Assembly (NCBI GenBank): GCA_948470475.1
Contig: OX419335.1
Span: 36,390,297 to 36,454,296, forward strand
Direction of reading: 5' to 3'
From: Galaxea fascicularis
Taxonomy: Eukaryota; Cnidaria; Anthozoa; Scleractinia; Euphylliidae
Length of the DNA stretch: 64,000 nt
Part shown: piece by piece, positions 20,557 through 33,900 of the stretch
How the letters are laid out: the number at the start of each line of letters is the position of its first letter
Position numbering within the stretch: position 1 is the stretch's first letter
The notes under the pieces: generated by a model
The model's input: the letters and a program-made list of their open reading frames with translations, nothing else
Database searches by the model: none
Told to the model about the DNA's origin: nothing
Translations under genes and position numbers: made by a program

Positions 20557-21559
20557 TTTGCCAGCTCAAAATGCGTTAGCTCTTTCTCTTAAAAATTTGA
20601 AAAACTAATCAGTGCTTTGGCTTGCTACCGAATCTTGCAGTTCGTTGCCTGACTCATAACTGAACCTATGCCAACGCGAGACAATAGGTGCACCGCCCAC
20701 AATACGTACTTAATGGCCCATAAAAGGAAAATATTGGCTGGGGTTTTCCCTTGCTGTGTTGCTAGAAAATGCGATTTAACAGGCGGTCGGAAAAAGTGGG
20801 ATTACAATTGATTAGACCACATACAAATTCAAGTGCTTTCTCGCGGGTTGTAGATTAAATATAACTCAAGTCGAGTGGATGAATCGGGTTATTTTTGTTA
20901 TCCGTCGAGATCCTCTCTTAGCAAGAGAATACCATCACGAGTCGAAATGTTCACGTGAGTCAGACTCCTTTTCAAGATAGCAAGATATGATTTGAAGGAC
21001 TTTGAGCCATGATTTTCGCCGTCATAGTGTATTTTAGCATTTTGGTGTTATCTGATATTCGCTTGACTTCAGTATTGAGGCCAATAATGGAAAAGTATCT
21101 ATGCCGAAAAATGTCAATTGTCTGTGTCATGACCCGAGGCCCTTATACAAAAATGCCTCCAAATTACCACAACGCTACCATGTCATGAAACCATTCACTA
21201 AAGATATATAAAGTTTGTATCCGATCTTTAAGCATGCATGGGCTCATCAAGGTCACCCTCTCACTTTTCTGCACTTCGCAGGAAGAAAACGAAAACAGCA
21301 AGAAAGCGACGTTTTTTATTTAAAACACCCCGGCGTTCATTTCTTTGAAGACGAGAGGAGAAGAACAGTACACTACGGGACTGTCTCTTTTCAGTCTCAT
21401 TTTTTTTTAACGGATTGGATTTAGAATTGAACAACTTGATTATGATCAGGCTCTCTTTGTTTGAAAAGTACGTCCGGAAGAAAACCCCACAGACTTCCCT
21501 ACCCCTCCCTTTCAATGCCATATTGTTGAATATTTTTATCATTTGTGTAATATTTTTAG

Positions 21560-21715
21560 CTCCCGGAATCGCGAGGTCACGGGTTCAATCCCGTTGAAGT
21601 CCTGATTTTTTTTTTTTCAGGCTTCTTTACCCAATTGTAAAAATTGCGATCACAACTGCGACGATCATTCTTCATTTGATTTCATATCCGCAGTTCACAT
21701 GTGATTTCTTTCATA
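21560..21715 (+). repeat. 5'-truncated tRNA-derived SINE
   Basis: The sequence GAGGTCACGGGTTCAATCCC is the T-arm/B-box end of a tRNA-like head. It is followed by 'gttgaagtcctga', a T-rich stretch, and the tail 'caggcttctttacccaattg...gcagttcacatg', a SINE tail I associate with coral genomes. The A-box half of the head is missing or very degraded. Confidence 0.65.
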
Positions 21716-23145
21716 TGCATTTACTCAGCTCCCATTTGTCTGTACCTATTTTCAAAAGGTATTTACTATATCATGCCATTATCATGTGTCAGAGTTTTGG
21801 TAGTGGTAGAAGAATCGTCATTACTTGGGACTGACTTAATAGTGGAGCGTTGTTCCTGAAAATATTCAGCCCTCGGCCCTTTCATTTGTCCTATCCAACC
21901 ACTCTTCACTCTCAAAATATTAGTCCCCAGGAGCGTTGTGTGACGACGCTAAAAGCGGCTGCGTAGGAGACTATCAAAATATGTCATCTGTGATAATGGC
22001 AAATTAGCATAAATTTGCTGTTTTGCGGGTACGTATCAGAGGCCTGGTGACTGGGGTGGTGTTAAGCGCGCTTCGGGCTCTGGGGTCGGGTTTAGGTTTT
22101 ATAGTGGTTTGGCTGGCCAATGCGCCGAAATTACATCGTTGTGTTCGCCTGGTTGAGTAGTTGAGGCAAAACAAAATTCATTTTAGCCAGTTTTTAAAAA
22201 CGCTGATGGAAGGTGTCAGGTAATGCTCCCTGTTTCTAGCTATGCAACCGAGTCGACACACCCAAGATCTGTTTATCAGGACAACACCCTCTGGCTTATT
22301 CACATCGCATGTCTGTTGGACAATATATTGATATTATAAGGATTTACATGGTAATCACTCCTGAGAGTTAAAGTTTTAATTATTGAAAGCGAATGAGTTC
22401 TTGGTGTAACCCCTGGTTTCTACTATTGCTAAGCGCGAGCAGCAATAAAAAAAGCATTTTAAATTTCCTAACACCCTAAAAAACTGGTTTTAGTGACTGA
22501 TGGAAAGGCGCTCTTACCAGGAAAACCCTGGCTCACCAGAGGCCGATCCCCTCATCCAATAGCACAAATGTATTTACAGACGCCGGGCGAGGCAGAATCA
22601 AACATTAAAAATTTAAAGCACCACAACAGTGACATTTCTGAATGTGAATGACTGCCATAACATTTGCAACATCAAATTTATTTGCCGATTTGACTGTTTT
22701 CAAGCTCATACAAAGTCATGTTTGAGTCGTACTTTTAGCTTAAGTCAACGACAGTCAGAAAGATCGCTGGTGCAAATGTTTTCAACATTGGCTTAACTTG
22801 CTCAGTTGCTGTAAACAAAACTTTCTCTCCTAGTTTCCGGGTAGTTTCGCCCGGTTTCAAGCCTTTTTCACTCTCTTTTATCATTTTTTCACATATATAT
22901 ACTTTTTAAATTCAAAGTTTTTCATCTTTTGGTCCCAAATTATGATAATCTGTAATCTAGATAAATAAAGTTTACTTTGCACGGTCCGGTGTAATTTAAT
23001 GAGGTTTTGGATCGGATGATAGATGACGTAAAACTCACAGGACCGCATGTGAGCTAAGTACTGAGGTAAGTGAACTTTGCAATTGTTTATAAGGCTTACT
23101 CGTGATCATAATATGTGATCAAAAGTTGCAAAATTCTAAGTTTTA

Positions 23146-23262
23146 TGCATCCTCGGAGACCCAGGGGCAGATAGTCGGGATGGGACGAAAATTGGGACTT
23201 GCGCCGGAAAGTTTGATATTCGCCCCATCCCGGCTATCTGCCCCTGGATCTCCGTGGATGAG
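23146..23262. repeat. Foldback (MITE-like) element
   Basis: Left arm 'catcctcggagacccagggg...gatgggacgaa' is matched by the inverted right arm 'tcgccccatcccgg...ctggatctccgtggatg', giving arms of about 43 bp with a few mismatches and a loop of about 30 bp. Non-coding. Confidence 0.75.
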
Positions 23263-24431
23263 TTTAATGTAGCATTATCCACGATCGCATGTCTCATGTA
23301 TGAGATCAAATGGAATATAGTTACTTTTCTTCCCAAAACTAAAGAAAGTTCTGCGCGCCTGAGTTCCGTGCAGCCAGCTGCCTAGGACAAATACCCAGTG
23401 TTTTCGGAATAGTTTTATTCATAGGCTCTTTCTTGAATATAGAGTTTAATCTTTATGTTGTATTTAATGTCAATATTGATCTTACCTGTTTTGCTGTTGT
23501 TTTTCTTTGTGATATGTAATTTTTGGTAGTTTGGCGTGCATTTTTGCTCACACATATAATTAAAGATTGCTACATATACGTCATCAGCGTTTTCCAACAC
23601 AGATAGTTTGGTCTGCTTGTGCTTTTACTGAGATAAAAACAAATCCCAGAGGATTACACGTCAGAGGAAAAGGTTGCTTTAAGTCAAGGCTGTATCTCAT
23701 GACCTGGTTAAAAATCTGTTAAGAAACAATTGGTTGGAGAACTTGGGGAGTTTGCGTTAGAAACATGCCGTCACCGGTGATCTCTGAAACGTGAAACTCA
23801 GTAGAACCCAGGTTATGACCGACTTATTGCTGTCACGTGTTGTCCTTCCATGCGTCGGATCTGCTGAATAAAATTATGATGTGGTCGTTGTGGTGTGTTT
23901 GGAGGAGACCTTCATAGATGTTTTGGACAGTGCTGTTGTTAGTTTCATCAAAGGTAAGAACTATACACGTGTTTTATACATATGTTTTGCTTCTGTCTAT
24001 TACCGGAATCTTGAAATTGGATTTCAACTGATTCAGGTTTCCTTTTTTGTATTCAGAGTGCTCTGGCTTTTGATAAAAGCCTTAACAATTGCCATATACA
24101 ATACCCCATCTTTGAGCTGGCGTTGATACTGAACGTTTTTCATGTTACACGAGGTCTTTCAAACTAAAAATCCAAAATATGACATCTGGTTCAACAGGGT
24201 AAAATGCGCGAGGCAGTTTTTGAAACACATTTATCACAGTTCCAATCTTCAACGTTGGACTCAACTCATTACCATTTTGATTTTTGGAAGCTGTTCCCTC
24301 GATACATCCAAGAATTCACAAGAATGCATTTAAATAAGCCAACAAGCAAACACTGAAATTTTGAAAGAATCAGGGCCAAAAAGAAGTCTAAGATTATCTT
24401 CCCCCACAAGAGACAGACTGAAATGGCTCAC

Positions 24432-24788
24432 CTTACAGCTTTGTGGTTTTATTTGAAGCGAAAGATTGTATTTAATTTGTAGATATTCAATCAAAGTTTT
24501 CAGCGCGGCACGACTCATTTCCGGTTCGAATGCGCGAGACTTCCGTCGCGTTACGTCAGCGGAGAACCTTCGTAAACAATGCGTGAAGTGACGTGGCGAT
24601 ACATTTTCACAGTGACTTTCGATGCGCGGAAACGTAAATTTACAATGCTAAATAGGTACGTCCGAGTTATCGAAACTACCAGAGACTGATCTTTTTAAAC
24701 TTTGTTGCACCATTTCGGATGAAATCCTTTGTCTTTTGGTGAATTTTGGCTTCTTCGCTTTGCGGGGAAGTTTGAAAAATTCCGCCAT
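24432..24788 (-). other. Candidate divergent exon(s) upstream of SEC16, interrupted by one in-frame stop
   Basis: From an ATG at 24788 the frame encodes 46 basic residues beginning MAEFFKLPRKAKKPKF, then a TAG at 24650-24648. The same frame then stays open for 72 more codons, passing an ATG at 24518 (MSRAALKTLIEYLQIKYN), to a good donor (GTAAG|GTGAGC) with the exon edge at 24432. Either two first exons of one minus-strand gene are present, or a short intron removes the stop, or this copy is broken. Only 118 bp separate the ATG at 24788 from the SEC16 start. No family recognised. Confidence 0.35.
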
Positions 24789-24906
24789 GGACGAGGAATC
24801 ATCTGCAGTGCACAACTTCGAATTTTGAAACACAGTGAATTCGCTTTACTCATTTCTCTCACGGATTCTTTCAAACACAGTTGAGTTGGTACGTTCTGCC
24901 TATAAT
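24789..24906. promoter_or_regulatory. SEC16 promoter/5' leader, possibly bidirectional
   Basis: This 118-bp interval separates the SEC16 start codon from the minus-strand candidate ATG at 24788. If that minus-strand frame is real, this repeats the head-to-head arrangement seen for TYW3 and CDC26. No promoter motif was identified. Confidence 0.35.
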
Positions 24907-27900
24907 ATGGCTCACAACCCAGCCATATTTAACGCGTCAGCCTTCTTCGGTGAGTATTTTGGGCTAGAAAATTTTATAAGTTTCGATATCACAGTGCAAC
25001 CTGTTCTAACTCGAGTAGTCGATTTTTCACCCAGCTGAAGTCAAAATCGTGATTCGTGGTCCTCGAATGTATGAATATTGGAAAGGCGGTCTCATTCTTC
25101 TTAGAGGAACTACTAAATTTTGAGCCGGTATCCTTTCTTTTCCCTTTAAGTCGATAGTTACATTTTCGCCCTTCATCACAGGAACAGAGTTTACTTCCGG
25201 TCAGCTTTTCCTCGATGAACTTGTTAAACTGATTAACGTATCAGAACTTGCATTTTACCTGAAATGTTTGAGGAAAAAATCTCTGTTGGTCGCAGGTTGT
25301 TTAAATAAACACTGAAGTAATTTTTTTTATGTTTTGTTTGTTTGTATAGTACTAATTTATAACCTGAATGACACAAACCCAGATAGCGCAAAATATAAGA
25401 TAGTCTAGTTATTTTTGTGATATCCTTTAAGGTAAACAAGTCCGCTCTCCATTTTCAAATTGCTGTTGAGGAAGTTTGTAAATGATTATAGTTTTTTTGA
25501 AAAGAAGCCTTCATCACAATACCCAATTAACTTGTCCATTACATAATATTATTTTAGAGTCAATATTTGCTAGGCATAAAACCAAGCCAGCTTTTTCCAT
25601 ATACTTGCTGTCTGCTACTGTTAGTTTGCAGCCATTAACGCCATCCTTGATTTATCATGGTATTTGATTTCCAGGTGACTCAAACGCCCAGAAAGGACAG
25701 CAAGACCCCTTTTGGAATCAACACCCTACCAGGTAGGACACATTACCTTGGTATATAGCAGGTTTATAACAGCTGGACAAAAGACAGCCTTGTGTCTAGA
25801 AAAGTAAAGAGACTTCATGCTGGTTTCAACAACTACCAGCAAGATTTCCACACAGTCTCGTACAGTAATCATACAAGCATTTCGTGAGTTGAACTCTTTT
25901 CATTTTTGGAAGGGGTTAGTATGACAGTGATGCATGTAAATTATTAATGTATGGGGCTGTGCAGAAATTGTTCCCTACTAGCAATTATTGCTAATGATTA
26001 CATCTGTTATGTTGTTTGCTGTATTCAATTTCATAAATGCAAAACAATTGTATGTTTCCTGAGCTGAATTTAGTGGCCAAGTTATCAGTTGTTAGTGCCA
26101 TCTTGTAGTAAGCTATATGTCCCTTTACTTGAACTTTGCTGCCTTAAAATAGTTCTTTTTGTGTGTGTGTGTGTTCATTTCAGTGTAAATCATTCATCTG
26201 GATTTTTTGATGGGACTGCTGCACCTGTTGACCCGTTTATGAGCAATACTCAGGTAAATAATTATGTCTCTGTAACAATAATAAGAACATGTTCCTCTTA
26301 ATTTCTCGTCATTTGCAAAGAGCATACCATTACCTTAACAATTAACAATGATGAGGTGGGAAAAGGAAATTATGCATCATTTTCAGAGTCAATTATGCAG
26401 CAATTTATGTGATTTTTTTTCTTAGCTAATCTTAAAATTAAATTAGCTAAATTTACCTGATTTCAGGGGAGGAAAATAACTGTGTTTGCTTTTCAATGAA
26501 CAGTTAGAGTGCAAAAGAACAACCGAATGTCTAGATACAGTGTCTTAGAATAAACTAGCGTATTGCTTCATTTGCATTTATTTCTATCCTTTAAATGGCT
26601 AATCAGTTGAGCTTCAGATGGCATATGAAGGGAGGACTCATTAGGCTAATAAGAGACATGTATCAAATATGCCATCCTCTTTACCATCATCAGTTGTTTT
26701 TAAGTTAATAAAATTCTTATTTTGAAAATAATTATAATTATTTCAAATGCAATTGCTGATGTTTCAGTAAGAATAACAACAGAACTAACGGTACATTGTG
26801 CATCCCTAAAGAAAACTGTCAAATTGAAAACCAGTAGTAATAAAGGGGCCTTACAAAGACTATCAATTCCAACATTACAAAACAACAAGCCATCATCCTC
26901 ATAGAACATACTGTAGAGGTGTTTGCTTGCCTTGTGTTTTGCAGTAATATTCAGTGGAATGGGTGGCATTTTTTTTCTCTGTTAAAAAACAGTTGGTGTT
27001 TTCAGAACAAACTTATCTGTGTAGATGTTTGTTTTCATCAACATGTTTGGAAAAAGCAACTAAGAATTTTCTGGTCATAACAGAGGAAGATCAAACTTCT
27101 AATTCAAATCAAATCATATCAAATTTATTTAAAGCACATTTACCTAAAAAGTAACAAAAGATACACTAACCCACAAATAGCAAAGGCTAATCTAGGTGGA
27201 TAGTGTAATTGATTAGTCAAAATAGCTCATAGAAAAACTTTATAATATTTACAACAGGTGAATAATTTAAAGATATGTACCAGTATAATAGGTTAATTAA
27301 AAATAATGACTGTTTAAATTGCTAATTCATAGAAAAGAATACTTATTAACAATTATTATTTGTTATTCTGCCAATTGGCAATCACCTAAAACTGAAACTT
27401 TGAACCTTCATGGGTGTTCTCCAGAAAAAAATTCGTACATGTGCTGTTTTCAAGAAAACTCAAACTATATATCAATAGAAAAGACTTTATATGATGTAGA
27501 ATTTGAGAAAAATAATGTCCTGTTTGGCTACTCCTTCATAAGGAGGCAGAAGCCAGTAAATGCCAAAATGACAGACTGGCGTTCTGTCGAATTTATCAGG
27601 TATCAAATGTGATCGTCGATGTAAAATAACTGTGCAGTGTTAATCACAGAGCATCAATCTCCCAAATTGTGTCATCATTTTCCTGTATTTTCGTTCATTT
27701 GGTTATCTTTTTGTGGAACTGTCAAGTTCCAGCATCAAAAATTCCCAAAATGTGATGCATAAGACGCCACCACAAGAAAATTATTTAAGAGAAAAGAATT
27801 CGCCGTCACCATTTTGTTCCTTAGTTATTAGTGAAAGTTCTGGACAAATTTCATGGAAATCCGTTAATTCTACATACCCTATAAATTCTTTTAAAGAGGA

Positions 27901-30900
27901 GGGACTCTTTCAAAAAGTGAATGCGAGTTTTCTCCCTCCAGAGATTTATAAATTTATGTAGCATGCCTTCTCAGACAGATATGTCAATACGAAAAGCTGC
28001 CAGCCAATAAAATAGCCAAACCCCTGACATTCACAGTAAGCAAACAAGAGCTTCGCTGGAAAGCTATAGTTTTGGTCACGTTTTCTGCATGCACACTGTA
28101 GGGTGGTAGTCATCAATGGGAAAAAAAACAAAGCAATCTCCGAGGAAAAAACAGGAAATCAAGGAGCAAGAGCCAATATGTAATAGCAAGATTGCCGATC
28201 TGTGAAGGCTGATCAGACCACGAGGCCCTTTCCACTGTCTGCGATAATTTTCTTCTTTTCATCATTAAAATTTGCCAGTTTTCATTTTTTTGGGTCCTGT
28301 TTTTGCTTAAGTTTTAACCCAAGGACTTTTCTCTTTCCTAGAATGTTTCATGTCGATAAATGATTTGGATTGCTTGGAGAATTTTGGAAAAGCGTAACAA
28401 CACTTTAGTGTAAACAAGAAATGCTCATTCATTGAGATAAAGCCGTTGCCGCGAAAAACTCGCAGGGTGTTCACACCTTCTGGGGATTGTGACACCTTGA
28501 TGGTTTATTAACTTTTATTTAAAAATCTCTTTTTCTTAATAACTCACTCTCGATTTAAGATTTTATTTTCATTTTTTCAGAACAAGTTAGGCCGAGTTCA
28601 AACGTCGAACTTTTCATGTACTTGAATGTACTAAACCTAATTCATTCAATTAAGTACATGAAAAGATTGACATTTGAATCAATCAAGTTTGACCCAAGAA
28701 TTAAGTTTGAGGGGTCTACATGGGAAGTTCAACTGGGGAGTGGTTCAGACGTCGCAATTTTCATGTGCCAAACCAAATGCATAAAATTAATTATGTTAAC
28801 ATATTTTTCAGTATAACAGCGCTTATGATTGGCTGTATAATGACATTTAATGTGTGAAAAGAGAACTCACAGACATGATGACTGTTGACCATGTTCTTGA
28901 AGTGAAATTTTAAATTGCAACATGTTAAACCTGGACAGCTCAAAATGGTCCACTTCCAACTAGCAATAATGCTATTTATCTGTTTTGAAATTATGTTGTG
29001 TATTTGCATTTCAATATGATTGCGATTTCCTTGAACAGAAAGCGAAAACAACACGGAAAGCTTTTCTGACCTGATCCAACCTTGTACGTGACTTAATATA
29101 CTTTTTTCAAGCCAAATGGAAGGGTGCGTCATTTCAAAATAATTTCATTGGCTCATTTTCCTATTTTAATGCCACAGATTGAGTTTGGTACCTGAAAAGT
29201 TCTACTTTTGAATCAAACAGTCAAACTTAATAGTTTGGATTGACCCAAGTAGGGATTTAAGTTTGGGATATAAATAGTTCAACATTTGAACCAATGGGCC
29301 AAGTAGCTTTAATAAAGACTTTTGTTTCGGCCAAAAAAAAAATGGTGGCAAAACTAGCCCTGGGAACATTTGAAGTACCCTTAAGTGTGGTTTCCATGAA
29401 TTATGCAATTGGATGCAATTTGATCTTGAATATGCAAAATGCACCATTACATAACATAAGAAGCCCTAGCTATACCTGGGTGCGTGTTGTGATAATATTG
29501 CACCATTGAATCTACAGGGATATGTTGATGGTTGGGATGAATGGCCAGAGGATAACGAGTTTCTGGACGATGAAACAGCTCTTCAAAACCATGTACTAGG
29601 GCAAGAGAACTTAGTAAGATGATAGTTTTTGTTTCTATTCTTGCCTCTTGAGCCTGGAACTCTTGTACTTTTTAAAAGGCTGAGCCTGATGCTATCAGAA
29701 CAAATGAACATGCGACTGTATCCTTTTAAGTGACTTTTAAGTGAAGACTCCATGGTAGCTTCTTAAAGAATTCAGACTGTACAACGGAGCACCAGTTAAA
29801 AGATGAGAGTGTGAGACCTAAAGTTGTTTAAAACAGTTAAGGGGGTGTGTGGAATAAGGCCCTAAGTGACTTTTGATGTAATGTCAAATTCTCCTCGTGA
29901 TTCACAAGCAAATAGAAGGTAAATTGGAAGGAGAATTTGGCAATTTATCATCAAGGTACCCCTTCAATTTACCCCCCATTAAGTAGTGATGCCAGATGAT
30001 GTCAGTCATTGGAACTCCCCTTCCTTTTGAAACCACCTGTCCAAAGCTGTGCATCCAAGTCAATGCGTACCTCTTCACTGTATGTGTTTTAGAGTTTTTA
30101 ACATTACTGATTTAGTGGAAAAGGTGCTTGGAGGTCACTTTGAAAAGACACTGTTATAGCTGGAATTGTTCATTTTCTCAGGACACTCCAAAATTAATAG
30201 TTCCTAATCACAACGACAGTGGGAACTCTGTATCTTCAGTTGGTTCTACACCGAATGGCATGGATCCTGAATTGAATGCTTGGAACGAGGTAGAAACAAC
30301 ACCCTATGCTCAGCTGTCATACCAAAATACTGCCACTTATTATGCTCATCAACCAGATCTAGCAGCCCAGGTAAATATATTTGAACTTACTTACTCACCC
30401 TATGAAATAAGTAACCATCCCAGTAGAGGATGCATAGCAATGTTTTACAAAATATCACCTGTAAAAGTACTGAAGTATAAGAGCCCTCTCCATCAATAAT
30501 CTTCATGACAATCCATCAAATATTTTCGCTCGCACACGATTGGCGTAAATGTATCAAGTGACTGAATATGCCCCAGCTGAAATCAAGGAACATCTGGTGA
30601 ACACCTCCAAATGCATGTTGTGAAAAATATTTGAAGGAGAATAAAGACAATAGCCTTCAATTTGCTTTAAAAATATGCTCAGATATTATTTTGTCCTTTG
30701 CACATCATCAGTTCCTCGAAGCTCACATTTTCCCTTATGCTCATCTTACTTTGTATGTTTTTAAGTCTCTAATAAACTTGAACTTGAGCTTCACTCTCGG
30801 AAAACTGTTCACTTCTCAGAACAGATAATCTCCGCAGACAAATATGCGGGCATATTTTCATACCAAATAGAGAATATTGTTTAATATGTACTCTCCAGTG

Positions 30901-33900
30901 GTCAGAGTGTGATGTATGGAAAACATAGTGAAACCAAATGTTACCTGACCTGTAATTAAGGAGGACCTGTTTGAGCATTTGTCAAACTGGAATGTTCAAA
31001 AGGGTTGCTTAAGATACACTGTTCACAAACAAGAGGAAAACTTTATTGTGTTTTTGACATGTCCAAGCAGATCAGTAAAAGACCGAACCACAAGAAAAGG
31101 TTATGGCCATGATGTCAGCCATCTGACTGTACAAATTATGCAAAACTTTCCATTGTTCTACTGTTCAAAACCAGGTGAATATACTTTTATCATTTCATTG
31201 TTCAGCAGGTAAAGACTTATGCAAGCGCCTGTCAAGCTGGTATGTCCAGGACTCCTAATCACCAAGAGCTCCAGGCTCCTCAAACATCTCAGCAAGCATT
31301 TGGTGCCCAAGATGAACCTTATGTGCCAGAAAATGCACCATCCGTTGAACTCTGGAGTCGAGAACCTGAACTAGGCAGCTGGTCTCCTGTGTTTAACCAT
31401 GACAATGGTCCTTTCTTGACTTCACAGGAGCAAGAGCTTTCATCATCATTGTTTGCTAATGAAGATGTTGGCTATGCAAATGACAAGGAGGTGGCATCTG
31501 AGAGATCAACTGATTCATCTCAGCCAGGTAGTACAACTGTGGCTCCACCTCAAAACTACTGGATACCTTCTATGGCCTCAAAGCAAGAGGTGCTGTCATC
31601 ACCTGCACATCTGTTTGCTGGTAATGGTGGGTATACTCCAAGTGACGTACAAAATACATCTCACCCATTGCATGACTCTTTTCAGCAAGTTGGCCCAGCA
31701 AAGGCACCTGCTCAAAACTACTGGACACCTGCTGTGCCCTCACAGCAGGAGATGTCGTCATCACCTGCTCAGCTGTTTGCTGATAATGGAGAATATCCTC
31801 CAAGTGATCAAAAAGAGGGAACTGAACCATCAGCTGACCCTTTTCAGCAAGTTGGCCCAGCTGCAGCTGCAAACTATTGGACACCTGTGACCTCACATCA
31901 AGAGGTGCCATCATCATCTGGCCCAGCCTCAGCACCTGCTCAAGACTACTGGACACCCACAGTGCCCTCTCAGCAGGAGATGCAGTCATCACCTGCTCAG
32001 CTGTTTGCTGATAATGGAGAATATCCTCCAATTGATCAAAAAGAGACACTTACACCAAGTGGCTCTTTTCAACAAGTTGGCTCAGCCACAGCACCTGCTC
32101 AAAACTACTGGGCACCCATGGTGCCCTCTGAGAAGGAAATGCGGTCGTCACCTGCACAGCTGTTTGCTGATAATGGAGAATATCCTCCAGTTGATCAAAA
32201 AGAGATGCTTGCACCATCAAGTGATTCTTTTCAAGAAGTTGGCCCAGCCACAGCACCTGCTCAAGACTATGGGACACCTCCTGTACCTTCTGAGCAGGAT
32301 ATGCAGTCATCATCAGCCCAACTGTTTGCTGACAATGGAGAATATCCTCCATTTGATCAAAAAGAGACGCTTACACCAAATGGCTCTTTTCAACATGGCC
32401 CAGCCACAGCAGCTGCTCATGATTACTGGACACCTACTGTGCCCTCTCATCAGGAGATGCAGCAATCACCTGCAAATCATGTTGGTCCAGCTTCAGCTCC
32501 TATTCAAAACTACTGGACATCTTCTATGACCTCACAGCAAGAGGTGTCACCACTACCTAATCAAATGTTCACTGATGGTGGAGAACATCTTCCAACTGGT
32601 CAGGAGCGACCACCGGGACTTGTCAGTGACACTTTGCAGCAAGTTGGCACAGCTAATGCATCTGCCCAAAAGTACTGTATGCCCACCATGACCTCAGAAC
32701 AGGGGATGCCATCACCAACTACACAGCAACTTGATTATGGTGAAGAATACCCTCCAACTGGCCAGCAAGCACCTTCACCATCAACAGACTCTTTTCAGCA
32801 AGTAGACACAACAACAGCACCTGCCCAAAACCACTGGGCATCTACTGTGACCTCTCAGCAAGAAGTGCCATCATCTGCTGCACAGCTGTTTGCTGAGAAT
32901 GGAGACTATCTTGCAATTGGCCAGGGACAGGCACCCAGGCTACCAGCTGTCTCTTTTCAGCAAGTTGGAAGGGCTGTGGCCTTATCTCAAGAGGACTGGG
33001 TTCCTAATGTCACTTTAGAACAGGAATTACCATCATCAGCCCAGTCACATGCAGGTACTTAAGTGTCCAGCAAACAGGACCTTTTTTTTGAATAATAATT
33101 ATCTTATTTACATTTACATGGACAAACATGGACTGACATGTACAATAACTACTAAAACAAGCTTGTGGGGTGGGGTGGAGCATGCCCAGCCCAGACCTCC
33201 TGGTAAGGCAAGGGCAGAACTTGCTGCAAAAACCTTCAACCTCATTGTATACCACTCCAGCCATCTTACCTACAGCTGACAAACATTTTGACTGGTCTGG
33301 CAAGTGGGGTTAGTGGTGGGAAGTGGAAAGTTCAGAGTTCCCATCACTCATCATTAGGCATGAAAATTGTCTTGTTTGTTTTATGTTGGTTAATGCAATT
33401 TCCTTACCATTAGATCATGGTTTTCGTTTAGACAACACCAATCAGCAAAAAGCAGAGAATGTTTATGGTCAGGAGAAAGAACAACAAGATGGTGCTTGGG
33501 CATCGTTGACTGAAAAGGACATTCTGCAGGCTGATCTGTGGGGTAACTTGCCTGTTATCCGACGTGCTAAAGATGCAAAGCCAGCTGCTGTTGAGTGTGA
33601 CTTAGATCAGGTGAGCTGTTATGGTTGTTGTTTTCTCACAAAAGTCAGTTTGTGAGCCTCACTGTTTTACAGGATTTTTTGAAGTGTTGTTTTCATTGAT
33701 TGAGGAGATTATCTTGTTGACAACTGCTTTATTGAGGTGCAAAACTGAAAATCTTTTGAGGCAAAATTTTAATTTAGATTGAAATGAAATTAAAAAAACT
33801 TGTGTGACAAAGTAAGGCACAGCCATTCCATGAAGCTACAACATAGTACATTTGCTGAATCTGCGTGTTTAACATGTACATGGCATTATTCCATATTGCA

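Larger units (their letters stand above)
20557..24431. other. Gene-poor intergenic region with SINE and foldback sequence
   Basis: No gene supported. Contents noted: a truncated tRNA-derived SINE (21560-21715), dispersed-repeat sequence around 21930-22000 ('ccccaggagcgttgtgtgacgacg'), and a foldback at 23146-23262. The remainder is AT-rich unique sequence. Confidence 0.5.

Noticed and set aside
31570..32352. Minus-strand open frames of 100 and 159 codons inside SEC16 exon 6
   Set aside because: They mirror the tandem repeat of the coding strand and have no family similarity; antisense shadows.
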